Below are positions 1 to 8,505 of a stretch of DNA of 64,000 nucleotides, piece after piece. The translations under genes and the position numbers were made by a program. The notes beneath the pieces were generated by a model that worked only from the letters and a program-made list of their open reading frames with translations, ran no database searches and was not told where the DNA came from. How positions within the stretch are numbered: position 1 is the first letter of the stretch; every line of letters starts with the position of its first letter. The DNA is from Breoghania sp. (GTDB lineage: Bacteria; Pseudomonadota; Alphaproteobacteria; Rhizobiales; Stappiaceae): contig NZ_OY771475.1 of NCBI RefSeq assembly GCF_963674635.1, positions 806,001 to 870,000 on the forward strand. The letters run 5' to 3'.

Positions 1-520
1 TCTTTTCGAAAAAGCCGGCATCGGCGCGCCGATAGGGGCCGATCAGCATGTCTGCCTCGCCATCGATCAGCCGCCTGTGGCCGCTGCCCGAGGCATCGAT
101 CACCTCGATATTGAGCTTCGGGGCCTCCCGCCGCAGCTTTGCGACGACGGCGGGGATCAGGAAGCTGCGCTCATAGTAGTTGCAGGCGAAGGTGAGCGTT
201 GCGGTGATCTCGGAGGGATTGAAGCGCGGCTGTTGCTGCATGGAATCGAATTCGGCCAGAAGGTCGCTTGCGTAGCGCGCCAGGCCCTCGCATCGCTCCG
301 TTGAGACCGTGTGTCCCCCTTCGCGCACGAAGAGCGGATCGCCAAAGACCTGCCGCAGCTTCTCGATGCCGTAACTCACGACGGACTGGCTGACCCCCAG
401 CGCCTCGGCCGCACGGCTGAAGGATTTCTCGCGGTGGACGACCGTCAGCAAGTGAAATGCCCGGAAATCGAGCTGGTAGGGGTCCATGACGCAGGGGTCC
501 GCAGCCTTGTGTCGGGCCAT
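1..520 (-). CDS. LysR-family transcriptional regulator, partial (C-terminus beyond window)
   Basis: The first 173 codons are visible, running off the left edge. The N-terminus carries a winged helix-turn-helix (AFHLLTVVHREKSFSRAAEA, then LGVSQSVVSYGIEKL), and a LysR effector-binding domain begins around residue 95. The ATG at 518-520 is used; an ATG at 485-487 (MDPYQLDF) is an alternative start. It is divergent from the P450 operon, the classical layout in which a LysR protein controls its neighbour. The ligand, likely an aromatic intermediate of that pathway, is inferred only. Confidence 0.9.
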   Translation of the reverse strand, partial: MARHKAADPCVMDPYQLDFRAFHLLTVVHREKSFSRAAEALGVSQSVVSYGIEKLRQVFGDPLFVREGGHTVSTERCEGLARYASDLLAEFDSMQQQPRFNPSEITATLTFACNYYERSFLIPAVVAKLRREAPKLNIEVIDASGSGHRRLIDGEADMLIGPYRRADAGFFEK

Positions 521-535
521 CCGAGTTTTCCTCCC

Positions 536-550
536 ATCGGATTTTTCGAT
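536..550. promoter_or_regulatory. Candidate LysR box (ATCG-N7-CGAT)
   Basis: A short inverted repeat with arms ATCG and CGAT and a 7-nt spacer contains the T-N11-A signature of LysR operators. It lies in the 115-nt gap between the divergent LysR gene and the P450 gene. Function is inferred from position and form. Confidence 0.35.
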
Positions 551-635
551 TTTCTGTATCTGTCAGATCGTGTTGCTAGATAGATACCAACTTGCCAAGC
601 TGTTTTACCAGCGTTCTTTGGGAGGGGACCGCGAC

Positions 636-1811
636 ATGGCACTTGCACCGATCGATAAAGACGTGAGGCTCGATCAACTCACGCTTGATCCTTATCCGAT
701 TTACCGGCGCATGCGGGCGGAAACGCCCGTGGTGCGCGTGGAATCCGCAAACCGGACCTTTCTGACGAAGGCGGCGTATACCAAGCGTGTGAAAGACGAT
801 CCGGACCTTTTCAGCTCCGATGATCCGCACACGCCCATGCAGCGCGCCTTCAATGCCCACACATTGATGCGCAAGGACGGCGACGAGCACCGCCGCGAGC
901 GCATGGCGATGCAGAAGGCCTATACGCCGAAGGTCATCAAGTCGAACTGGGCGCAGGTCTATCGTGACATCACCGCGACCTATCTCGACCGGCTGAAGCG
1001 GGGCGAGGCGGTGGATCTCTACAAGGAGATCTGCGGCCCGGTTTCGGCGCGCATTCTCATTCATGTGCTGGGGCTGGAAGGCGCAACGGACGAACAGATG
1101 ATGCGCTGGTCGCAGAACCTGATCGACGGCGCGGGCAATTTCGGCTGGGATCCGGAGCCGTTCGTGGTCACGGATCGGGCCAATGCGGAGATGGACGCGC
1201 ATATCGAGGCTTGCGCGGCGCGTCACAAGGCAGAGCCGAACGATTCCGCCCTGTCGCTGATGGTCAATGCGGCGGATCCGATCCCGTGGAGCCAGATCGT
1301 GGCGAACATCAAGATCGCCATTGGCGGCGGCATCAACGAGCCGCGCGATGCGATGGCGACCATCATCTATGGTCTGTTGACCAATCCCGATCAGCTTGAG
1401 GAAGTGCGGCGTCAGGAGGCATGGGGGGCGGCCTTCGAGGAAGGCGTGCGCTGGGTCGCGCCCATCCAGGCGTCCTCGCGGCTGGTGATGGAAGACACCG
1501 AGATCGGTGGCTACGACATCCCGAAGGGCGATGTCGTGATGACCATTCAGGCATCCGCCAACCGGGATGAGGAGCTCTTTGAGGACGGGGAGAGCTTCCA
1601 GGTCTTCCGCCCGAAGAACCTGCATCAGGCTTTCGGCTCGGGCCCGCATCATTGTGCCGGGGCGCATATCGCCCGTCGGACCGTGGGCGAGATCATGATC
1701 CCGGCGCTGTTTGAGCGGTTCCCGGACATGACGCTGCCTGATCCGAGCGCTGTGATGTGGCGGGGCTTCGGCTTCCGTGGCCCGATCAATCTGCCCGTCG
1801 TGCTGAACTGA
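636..1811 (+). CDS. Cytochrome P450
   Basis: This 391-residue bacterial class I P450 is predicted to hydroxylate or demethylate a small, probably aromatic substrate. The haem-binding loop is FGSGPHHCAG with Cys340 as the iron ligand, and the ExxR motif is E269-G-V-R272. The I-helix reads GGGINEPRD (230-238), so Pro occupies the place of the usual oxygen-activating Thr. The start at 636 follows a strong GGGAGGGG ribosome site; the reading frame is open further upstream but lacks such a site. Its electron donors are encoded directly downstream. Substrate unknown. Confidence 0.93.
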   Translation: MALAPIDKDVRLDQLTLDPYPIYRRMRAETPVVRVESANRTFLTKAAYTKRVKDDPDLFSSDDPHTPMQRAFNAHTLMRKDGDEHRRERMAMQKAYTPKVIKSNWAQVYRDITATYLDRLKRGEAVDLYKEICGPVSARILIHVLGLEGATDEQMMRWSQNLIDGAGNFGWDPEPFVVTDRANAEMDAHIEACAARHKAEPNDSALSLMVNAADPIPWSQIVANIKIAIGGGINEPRDAMATIIYGLLTNPDQLEEVRRQEAWGAAFEEGVRWVAPIQASSRLVMEDTEIGGYDIPKGDVVMTIQASANRDEELFEDGESFQVFRPKNLHQAFGSGPHHCAGAHIARRTVGEIMIPALFERFPDMTLPDPSAVMWRGFGFRGPINLPVVLN

Positions 1812-1861
1812 ACGACCGCCGGACAGACGCGACGGTTCCCAAGGAAAATTGGAGGAAATCC

Positions 1862-2185
1862 ATGGTCAAGGTGACCTATGTCGCCTTCGACGGTACGGAA
1901 ACGACCGTCGAGGGAGAGCCCGGCGCCAACGTGATGCAGACGGCGCTCGACAACAATATCGAAGGCATTGTCGGCGAATGCGGTGGCTCCATGATGTGCG
2001 CCACCTGTCATTGTCATGTCGATGAGGCCTGGGCCGACAAGACCGGCCCGCGCAATGACGGCGAAGACGACATGCTGGAATGCGCGGCTTCCGAGGTGAC
2101 GCCGACCTCGCGGCTGTCCTGCCAGATCAAGCTCACGTCCGATCTCGATGGATTGCGGGTTTATCTGCCCGAGGAACAGGTCTGA
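1862..2185 (+). CDS. [2Fe-2S] ferredoxin, adrenodoxin/putidaredoxin type
   Basis: A 107-residue plant/adrenodoxin-type ferredoxin. Cluster ligands fit C40-x5-C46-x2-C49 with the fourth at C87. An extra Cys51 and Cys74 are also present. The start is placed at 1862 after GGAGGAAATCC. It lies 50 nt after the P450 stop and before a matching FAD reductase, so it most likely carries single electrons from the reductase to the P450. Confidence 0.93.
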   Translation: MVKVTYVAFDGTETTVEGEPGANVMQTALDNNIEGIVGECGGSMMCATCHCHVDEAWADKTGPRNDGEDDMLECAASEVTPTSRLSCQIKLTSDLDGLRVYLPEEQV

Positions 2186-2189
2186 GCCG

Positions 2190-3359
2190 ATGGATCGGAT
2201 TGTTATCATCGGCAGCGGGCAGGGCGGGGTACAGGCCGCCATCAGTCTGCGGCAGGAAGGGTATGCGGGGCGGCTGACGGTGATCGGCGCCGAGCCCGGA
2301 TTGCCGTATCAGCGTCCGCCGCTTTCAAAGGCCTATCTGAAGACGGGGGACGCGGAGGCGTTGCGCCTCAGGCCGGAAACCTTCTTTGAAAAGAAGGAGA
2401 TCGAGCTGATTGATCATGTGTGGGTTGATCGGATCGACCGCGACGCGCTCACGGTTCATTCCGGCGATCGCGCATTCCCCTATGATCATCTGATCCTCGC
2501 CACCGGCACACGCAACCTGCGCCCGCCCATCACTGGCGCCGAGCGGGCGCTGGATTTGCGCACGCTTGAGGATGCCGCCCGCCTGCGCGCTGAACTCGAT
2601 ACGCCGAAACGTTGCGCGGTGATCGGCGGCGGGTTCATCGGTCTGGAATTCGCAGCGGTCGCGCGCGCGCTTGGCCATACGGTCACGGTTGCGGAAGCCG
2701 CGCCCCGATTGATGGCGCGCGTCGTCTCTGCTGAGACATCGCAACGGTTCCTCGCCCTGCATGAGGGCATGGGCACCACGGTTCATCTGGGCGATCCGGT
2801 GGTGGCCGTCGATGCGGAGGGCATCGCGCTTGCCAGTGGCGCGCGCGTCGAGGCTGATCTTGTCTTGATGGCCGCAGGCGTTGTTCCCAACACGGAACTG
2901 GCCGCAGCCGCTGGACTTGCCGTGGACAATGGCATCGTGGTCGACGCGACGCTTCTGACGGCCGATCCGGCGATCTCCGCGCTTGGCGATTGCTGTGCCT
3001 TTCCCGATCCGGCGACGGGGGGGCTGGTCCGTCTGGAATCCGTTCAGGCGGCGACCGATCATGCCCGGCTCATCGCGAAACGTCTCGTAAAAGGGGCCGA
3101 TGCGCCTTACGCGGCCGTTGCGTGGTTCTGGTCCGATCAGGCCGACTGCAAGCTTCAGATCGCGGGCCTTTCCTGCGCTGCCGATGACACCGTGCGGCGG
3201 GCGGACGGGGCGGTGTTCCGGTTCGCGGGCGACCGCTTTTCCGCCGTGGAGACGGTCAACGACGCGAAGACGCATATGCAGGCGCGCAAGAAACTGGCCG
3301 TGTCTCCCATCCAACGATCTGAACTGGAGGCGGTCGGTTACGACCTGGCAGCCCTATGA
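2190..3359 (+). CDS. FAD-dependent ferredoxin reductase (putidaredoxin/rhodocoxin reductase type)
   Basis: A 389-residue flavoprotein with an N-terminal FAD dinucleotide fold (VIIGSGQGG, about 5-13), a central NAD(P)H fold (VIGGGFIG, about 144-151) and the C-terminal FAD-contact motif ALGDCC. It would pass electrons from NADH to the neighbouring ferredoxin, completing a three-component P450 system. Its stop overlaps the next gene by 4 nt (ATGA), indicating translational coupling. The ATG at 2190 begins a canonical nucleotide-binding strand. Confidence 0.92.
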   Translation: MDRIVIIGSGQGGVQAAISLRQEGYAGRLTVIGAEPGLPYQRPPLSKAYLKTGDAEALRLRPETFFEKKEIELIDHVWVDRIDRDALTVHSGDRAFPYDHLILATGTRNLRPPITGAERALDLRTLEDAARLRAELDTPKRCAVIGGGFIGLEFAAVARALGHTVTVAEAAPRLMARVVSAETSQRFLALHEGMGTTVHLGDPVVAVDAEGIALASGARVEADLVLMAAGVVPNTELAAAAGLAVDNGIVVDATLLTADPAISALGDCCAFPDPATGGLVRLESVQAATDHARLIAKRLVKGADAPYAAVAWFWSDQADCKLQIAGLSCAADDTVRRADGAVFRFAGDRFSAVETVNDAKTHMQARKKLAVSPIQRSELEAVGYDLAAL

Positions 3360-4054
3360 CCACGACCCTTCTCGTCCCCGGGCTTCTCTGCGACGCCTTT
3401 GTCTGGGAGCCGGTGACACGCGCCATGCCGGAGGCGGTCGTGCCGCATCTGGAAGGCATGGACAATCTGAGCGAGATGGCGCGCCATTGCCTGTCATTGG
3501 CCGAGGGGCCTCTTCATGTGGCCGGCCATTCGATGGGCGCGCGGATTGCCATGGAAATGGCCCGCATGGCTCCGGGGCGGGTGGAGCGTCTGGCGCTGCT
3601 GGATACCGGCATTCACCCTCTGAAGGAGGGGGAGCCTGCGAAGCGGGCCGAGATCGTCGCCTTTGCGCGCGAAAACGGCATGCGCGCGCTGGCGGAGCGC
3701 TGGCTTCCCGGCATGGTTCATCCCGACCGGCACGAGGATGCCACCCTGATGGGGGCGCTGAGCGAAATGGTCATGCGCCGCGATCCGGAAGAACATGCCC
3801 GCCAGATCGCCGCCCTGGTCGGGCGTCCCGATGCCTCGCGCTATCTGTCCGAGATCACATGTCCGACGCTTCTGGTTGTCGGACGCCAGGATGTGTGGAG
3901 CCCGGTTGTCCAGCATGAGGACATGCTGGCTCTGTTGCCGGATGCGCGTCTGGAAATCATCGAGGATGCCGGGCATTTCGCCCCCGTCGAACAGCCCGAC
4001 GCGGTGGCCGAAATCCTGATCCCCTTTCTTACCCCCAACCGGAGGGAGAGATGA
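3356..4054 (+). CDS. Alpha/beta-fold hydrolase
   Basis: A 232-residue alpha/beta hydrolase. The nucleophile elbow is GHSMG with Ser59, a likely acid is the Asp in GRQDVWSP, and the catalytic His lies in DAGHFAP. In an operon with an extradiol dioxygenase it may hydrolyse a ring-cleavage product or an ester or lactone intermediate; this is inferred. It overlaps both neighbours by 4 nt, so it is an integral pathway member. Confidence 0.88.
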   Translation: MTTTLLVPGLLCDAFVWEPVTRAMPEAVVPHLEGMDNLSEMARHCLSLAEGPLHVAGHSMGARIAMEMARMAPGRVERLALLDTGIHPLKEGEPAKRAEIVAFARENGMRALAERWLPGMVHPDRHEDATLMGALSEMVMRRDPEEHARQIAALVGRPDASRYLSEITCPTLLVVGRQDVWSPVVQHEDMLALLPDARLEIIEDAGHFAPVEQPDAVAEILIPFLTPNRRER

Positions 4055-4449
4055 CCGTGCCTACCGTGAAGAGCCGTGAGGACGGCGACCGCATTCCTGA
4101 GACCCCGCTTTTCGACAGGGCGAGGGCGCAGTCCGGCTATGAACTCAACAAGATGGCCAACGGGCTTTCTCGGCCGGAAAACCGGGCGGCCTTTGTCGCG
4201 GATGAAGCCGCCTACATGGCGCGCTTCGGCCTGACGGAGGAGCAGAAGGCCGCGGTTTCGGCGCGCGACTGGCAGGAGATGGTCCGCCTTGGCGGCAATC
4301 TCTTCTACATCCTGAAAATCTCCGCCGTGGACCCGGTGCCGATCACGGCAATCGGCGCGGCGCAGGCGGGCATGGCGCACGAGGACTTTCTGCGCGAGCG
4401 GCTCGGCAAGAAGCCAGTTGCGGATCAAGGCAGCAAGAAGGGGGCGTAG
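4051..4449 (+). CDS. ligA: Extradiol dioxygenase small (alpha) subunit, protocatechuate 4,5-dioxygenase LigA type
   Basis: A 132-residue LigA-family subunit, recognised by the helical segment from FDRARAQSGYELNKM through FGLTEEQKAAV to RLGGNLFYILKISAVD. In LigAB enzymes this chain caps the active site of the catalytic beta chain. The ligB gene follows after 4 nt, as expected for a heterodimer. Protocatechuate, gallate and 3-O-methylgallate enzymes share this architecture, so the exact substrate is open. Confidence 0.9.
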   Translation: MTVPTVKSREDGDRIPETPLFDRARAQSGYELNKMANGLSRPENRAAFVADEAAYMARFGLTEEQKAAVSARDWQEMVRLGGNLFYILKISAVDPVPITAIGAAQAGMAHEDFLRERLGKKPVADQGSKKGA

Positions 4450-4453
4450 AGGC

Positions 4454-5299
4454 ATGGCGCGGATCATTGGTGGGCTCGGAACGAGCCATGTTCCCTCGAT
4501 TGCCATTGCGCTTGACCGCGGGCTCAGGGACAGCGCGGAGTGGAAGCCGCTCTTTGACGGCTATATCCCGGCGCAGACGTGGATGGCGGAAAAGAAGCCG
4601 GATATTGCGGTGGTGATCTTCAACGATCACGGCAATACCTTCTTCCTCGACAAGGTGCCGACGCTGGCCGTCGGGGTTGCGGATCGCTACCGGCCTGCGG
4701 ATGAAGGCTGGGGCCCGCGCGCCATTCCCGATTTCGAAGGCGCGCAGGCGTTTTCCTGGCATCTGGTCGACAAGATGGTGGAGGACCATTTCGACCCGCT
4801 CGTCTGCGCCGAACTCGATGTCGATCATGGGCTGCAGGTGCCGATGGAGCTGTTTTTCGGCCGACCGGAGGCCTGGCCGGTCAAGGTCGTGCCGATCCTC
4901 GTCAACACGATCCAGTATCCGATCCCGACCCCGCAACGCATGTGGCAGCTGGGCGAGACCCTGCGGGCTGCGATCGAAAGCTGGGACCAGGATGAGACGG
5001 TCGCGATTTTGGGGACGGGCGGGCTTTCCCATCAGCTTCAGGGCGCGCGCGCGGGCTTCATCAACCAGGCCGCGGATCAGGCGTGGATCGCGGAAATCGG
5101 CTCCAATCCTCAGAAATATCGCGAGATGAGCCGGGAAGATTATGTCGAGACGTTCGGCTCGGAGGGGGCAGAGCTGATCATGTGGCTGGTCATGCGCGCC
5201 GCGCTGAATGAAAACGTCCGCACGGTTCACAGCCACTACTATTCACCCGCCTCCATGACCGGAACCGGAATGGTCGTACTGGAAAATGAAGGGGCTTGA
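4454..5299 (+). CDS. ligB: Extradiol dioxygenase catalytic (beta) subunit, protocatechuate 4,5-dioxygenase LigB type
   Basis: A 281-residue LigB-fold class III extradiol dioxygenase that opens a catecholic ring using Fe(II). Landmarks are GTSHVPS near the N-terminus (iron-binding His), VIFNDHGNTFF, ADEGWGPR, ELDVDHGLQVP (second conserved His) and GTGGLSHQLQGARAGFIN, all typical of LigB. The start ATG at 4454 comes right after ligA. Downstream 4-oxalomesaconate-pathway genes are not in the window, so they would have to be elsewhere or be replaced by the hydrolase. Confidence 0.92.
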   Translation: MARIIGGLGTSHVPSIAIALDRGLRDSAEWKPLFDGYIPAQTWMAEKKPDIAVVIFNDHGNTFFLDKVPTLAVGVADRYRPADEGWGPRAIPDFEGAQAFSWHLVDKMVEDHFDPLVCAELDVDHGLQVPMELFFGRPEAWPVKVVPILVNTIQYPIPTPQRMWQLGETLRAAIESWDQDETVAILGTGGLSHQLQGARAGFINQAADQAWIAEIGSNPQKYREMSREDYVETFGSEGAELIMWLVMRAALNENVRTVHSHYYSPASMTGTGMVVLENEGA

Positions 5300-5610
5300 T
5301 GTTTTTTCTAATGGAATGCACACATCACCACGACAAGGATGCGGACCGCGACCGGTTGCGGTCCGAGCATCGGGCGTGGGTCGCCTCCGGCGGTGAGGGG
5401 CTTGCCCGTGTTCTCGTGGGCAGCGCGATCTGGCACGAGGACGGCACTGCGCGCGGGCATTTCGGAATTCTGGAGGCCGCGCGGGAGACGGACGCGCGCG
5501 CCTTTGCGGAAGGAGACCCTTTCGCCACCGGCGGCATCGTGCGAGATATCCGCCTGTTGCGGTTGGCGGACGGGTTTCAGGCTCATCGAATCGATCCGAT
5601 GACCAAATAA
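5299..5610 (+). CDS. YCII-related small protein
   Basis: A 103-residue protein with the YCII-like ferredoxin-fold pattern: an initial strand MFFLMECTHHHDKD, the RLRSEHRAWVA helix, then GHFGILEAARETDARAFAEGDPF. The ATG at 5299 overlaps the ligB stop in TGATG. YCII proteins often act as small lyases, isomerases or dehalogenase-like enzymes, and some assist muconolactone-type steps. The reaction here cannot be named. Confidence 0.8.
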   Translation: MFFLMECTHHHDKDADRDRLRSEHRAWVASGGEGLARVLVGSAIWHEDGTARGHFGILEAARETDARAFAEGDPFATGGIVRDIRLLRLADGFQAHRIDPMTK

Positions 5611-5630
5611 CGGCTTTGGGAGAAGCCGTT
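5609..5630. repeat. Hairpin (AACGGCTT / AAGCCGTT) followed by an A-run
   Basis: An 8-bp perfect inverted repeat with a 6-nt loop directly follows the YCII gene stop. It is followed on the + strand by TAAAAAAAA rather than a T-run, so it is not a canonical rightward terminator. It may stabilise the upstream mRNA or partly separate the enzyme genes from the transporter genes. Confidence 0.5.
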
Positions 5631-5695
5631 TAAAAAAAACAAGCGCATCGTCCGGGGGGTGTCGCCCTGGGCGGGCCAAGTGGGAGGAAAAAACA

Positions 5696-6679
5696 ATGAT
5701 CAGCTTCACTCGTGCGGCTTGTGTCGCAGCCGGGCTTACCGTGGCGAGCGCCGCGATGGCCGAGGATCTCAGCGTCGCGCATTTCGTGCCGCCGCAGCAC
5801 GTAATCACCAGTTCGCTTGTCGAGCCCTTTGCAAAGGCCGCCGAATCCAACGGCTCCGCGCTCAAGGTCCATGTCTATCCCGGCGGTGAGCTGGGCGCCG
5901 GTCCGCTGGAGCAGTATGTGCGGGCGGTTCAGGGCGTGGCCGACGTGACCTGGGGGCTGCCGGGCTACACCTCCTCACAGTTTTCCAAAACGATGCTTTC
6001 GGAATTGCCGGGCGTGAAGCGGCCGGGCCGGGCCGGGTATGACATGCTCTGGGACGCCTTCGATGCGGGCAAGATTTCCGGCGAGTTTCCGCGCACCGTT
6101 CCGCTCGCGCTCTACATGGCGGAGCCCAATGTCTTCATCATGAAGGATCATGACATCCGCAAGCCGGAGGATCTGGCGGGTCTGAAGATCCGCGTTTCTG
6201 GCGCGGCTGCCGGGCGCGTGATCGAGGCGCTGGGCGCCACACCCGTACAGATGCCGGCCAATGAGCTTTACAACGCCCTTCAGACCGGCCTGATCGATGG
6301 GCTTGTCACCGGTTCTTCGGCCATCGCCGACTTCAAGCTCGATGAGGTTGCCAACAGCTACACGCTCGGGCCGTCGCTTGGCCAGATCTCGTTCTTTTTC
6401 GTGATGAACGAGGGTCGCTACAACGCGCTGGGCGAGAAAGAAAAGGCGGCCATTGACAGCATCCGCGGGCGCAAGCTTTCCAAGTCTGCCGAAGATGGCT
6501 GGAACGCCAAGGCGACAGCCACAATCGAAGCCATCAAGGCGACCGGCGACAACACGGTGATCGAACTGAGCGCCGAGGAATCCGCGCCCTTCGATGCCCT
6601 GACCGCGCCGCTTGCCGACAAGATCGCCGCCGAACTCGGGGCAGAAGATACGCTGGCCATCATGCGGGGCGAAAACTGA
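5696..6679 (+). CDS. TRAP transporter substrate-binding protein (DctP family)
   Basis: A 327-residue periplasmic binding protein with a Sec signal peptide (hydrophobic stretch ending ASAAMA, cleavage about residue 22). Family hallmarks are GLKIRVSG, the ELYNALQTGLIDG segment around the carboxylate-binding region, and GPSLGQISFFFVMNE. It has a good GGGAGG ribosome site and is followed within 2 nt by the small membrane subunit. It probably captures the aromatic or organic acid degraded by the upstream enzymes. Confidence 0.93.
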   Translation: MISFTRAACVAAGLTVASAAMAEDLSVAHFVPPQHVITSSLVEPFAKAAESNGSALKVHVYPGGELGAGPLEQYVRAVQGVADVTWGLPGYTSSQFSKTMLSELPGVKRPGRAGYDMLWDAFDAGKISGEFPRTVPLALYMAEPNVFIMKDHDIRKPEDLAGLKIRVSGAAAGRVIEALGATPVQMPANELYNALQTGLIDGLVTGSSAIADFKLDEVANSYTLGPSLGQISFFFVMNEGRYNALGEKEKAAIDSIRGRKLSKSAEDGWNAKATATIEAIKATGDNTVIELSAEESAPFDALTAPLADKIAAELGAEDTLAIMRGEN

Positions 6680-6680
6680 C

Positions 6681-7190
6681 GTGCTTGCCCGTCTCGACCA
6701 ATGGGCGGCGCGGCTGACAAGTCTGGCCGCCCTGATCGGAACGCTCGGTCTCCTCGCACAGGTTCTCGTGATCCTGAGCGATGTGATCGGGCGCTATTTC
6801 GGCGCGCCGCTGAGGGGTGCACAGGATATTTCGACCATGGCGATGGTCATCGTCGTCTTTGGCGGAATGGCGCTGTGCGAACGTCTCGACGGGCATTTGT
6901 CCGTTGACCTCTTCGAGCCGCACATGCCGCGCTGGCTGCGCCATGCGGCGGACGTGCTGGCCGCGCTTCTGGGGGCAGCGATCTTTTTCGGAATTGCCTG
7001 GACGGTGCTGGAAAGTGCTGCTCTTTCGCGGTTGCTGAACCTGTCCACCAACATCATCCGCCTGCCCAAGGCCTGGTTCCAGTATGCACTGGCGGGTTTT
7101 GCGCTCATCACCGCCTTCGGGCTTTCCATGCGCGCCGCCTTTCTGCTGCTGAAAGGGCATAATGGCCGGACGGTCGAGGATGCGGAATGA
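6681..7190 (+). CDS. TRAP transporter small permease (DctQ family)
   Basis: A 169-residue membrane protein with four predicted hydrophobic segments and the family motif VIGRYFGAPLRGAQDIS. A GTG start at 6681 is chosen because it sits one base after the DctP stop and gives the usual DctQ length. The stop overlaps the DctM start. It links the binding protein to the large sodium-coupled permease. Confidence 0.88.
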   Translation: MLARLDQWAARLTSLAALIGTLGLLAQVLVILSDVIGRYFGAPLRGAQDISTMAMVIVVFGGMALCERLDGHLSVDLFEPHMPRWLRHAADVLAALLGAAIFFGIAWTVLESAALSRLLNLSTNIIRLPKAWFQYALAGFALITAFGLSMRAAFLLLKGHNGRTVEDAE

Positions 7191-8497
7191 GTGACATGTC
7201 GATTGGCGTGACGGGCCTGGTGATCCTCCTCGGCCTGCTGGTGCTGCGCGTTCCCGTCGCTTTCGCGATGTTCGCCGTCGGCTTCGGTGGCGTTGCGGCC
7301 CTGCGCAACTGGGATGCGGCGACAAGCCTTCTGGCGTCGGAGAGCTTCACGCTCGCCTCGTCTTCGGAACTGGTGGTCATTCCGCTCTTCATCCTGATGG
7401 GGAATGTGGCCTCAGAGACCGGCATGAGCCGTCGTCTCTACGATGCGGCCTATGCTTTGATCGGTCGGGTGCGTGGCGGTCTGGCGTCGGCCACGATCAT
7501 CGGGTGCGGTGGCTTTGCAGCGTTGTCGGGATCATCGGTCGCATCCGCCCTGACCATGGGCAAGGTGTCGCTCGGCGAGATGGAACGCTTCAACTACGAT
7601 CCGAAGCTTGCCGCCGGTTCGGTGGCCGCTGGCGGTACGCTGGGCATTCTGATCCCGCCCTCCACGGGCTTCGTCATCTACGCGATCCTGGCGCAGGAAA
7701 GCATCGGGCGGCTCTTTCTGGCGGGCGTGCTGCCGGGGTTGTTGCTGCTCACCATGTTCATCGTGACGATCTCGGTGATGTGCTGGCTGCGGCCCGGGCT
7801 TGCGCCCACGGGGCCGCGCACGACACTGAAGGGCAAGGTTCGCAGTCTGATGGGCGCGCTGCCGATCACCAGCGTCATCGTGCTGACCATCGGGGGCATC
7901 TATGGCGGGCTGTTTTCACCCGTTGAGGCGGCTGCCGTGGGCGCGGCGCTGGTCATCCTTTTCGGCTTCGTCTCCGGCAATCTCAACCTGGCGAGCCTTT
8001 GGAGCGCGTCGAAGGATTCCGTCGTCACCACAGCCACGGTCATGCTGATCCTGATCGCGGCGCACATGATGAACCCGTTTCTCGCGCTGTCTCATATCCC
8101 GCAGGCACTCGGGGCCTTCCTCGGCGATCTGGCGTTGCCCTCGCTTGGCGTTCTGGCGCTGATCCTTCTGTGCTACCTCGTGCTGGGGTGCTTTCTGGAA
8201 GGCTTCACCATGCTGGTGCTGTCGATGCCGATCTTCTTTCCGGTCATCGTGGCGCTCGGCATCGATCCGATCTGGTTCGGCGTTCTGGTGGTGCTCACGC
8301 TGGAAATGGGGCTGATCTCGCCGCCGGTGGGGATCAACGTCTTCATCGTGAAGTCGGTCGCGCCGAATATCAGCCTCGGGGAGATCTTCGTCGGTGTGCT
8401 GCCGTTCTGGATCGCGATGCTGCTGACGCTGGCGCTTCTGTTCGCGTTCCCTTCGATCTCCCTCATCCTGCCAAACACGATGATCGGCGGCGGCTGA
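7187..8497 (+). CDS. TRAP transporter large permease (DctM family)
   Basis: A 436-residue, roughly 12-segment membrane protein carrying DctM features such as SSVASALTMGKVSL, AAGGTLGILIPPSTGFVIYA and a C-terminal EMGLISPPVGINVFIVK. It is the sodium-dependent transport channel of the TRAP system and ends this operon. It converges with the methyltransferase gene after only 8 nt. Confidence 0.93.
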   Translation: MSDMSIGVTGLVILLGLLVLRVPVAFAMFAVGFGGVAALRNWDAATSLLASESFTLASSSELVVIPLFILMGNVASETGMSRRLYDAAYALIGRVRGGLASATIIGCGGFAALSGSSVASALTMGKVSLGEMERFNYDPKLAAGSVAAGGTLGILIPPSTGFVIYAILAQESIGRLFLAGVLPGLLLLTMFIVTISVMCWLRPGLAPTGPRTTLKGKVRSLMGALPITSVIVLTIGGIYGGLFSPVEAAAVGAALVILFGFVSGNLNLASLWSASKDSVVTTATVMLILIAAHMMNPFLALSHIPQALGAFLGDLALPSLGVLALILLCYLVLGCFLEGFTMLVLSMPIFFPVIVALGIDPIWFGVLVVLTLEMGLISPPVGINVFIVKSVAPNISLGEIFVGVLPFWIAMLLTLALLFAFPSISLILPNTMIGGG

Positions 8498-8505
8498 CCA
8501 ACGCC

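Noticed and set aside
576..1667. Long minus-strand open frame opposite the P450
   Set aside because: Arg/His/Asp-rich shadow of a GC-rich gene, with no family similarity.
5609..5640. Hairpin read as a rho-independent terminator
   Set aside because: It is followed by an A-run on the + strand, not a T-run, and no leftward gene ends there.
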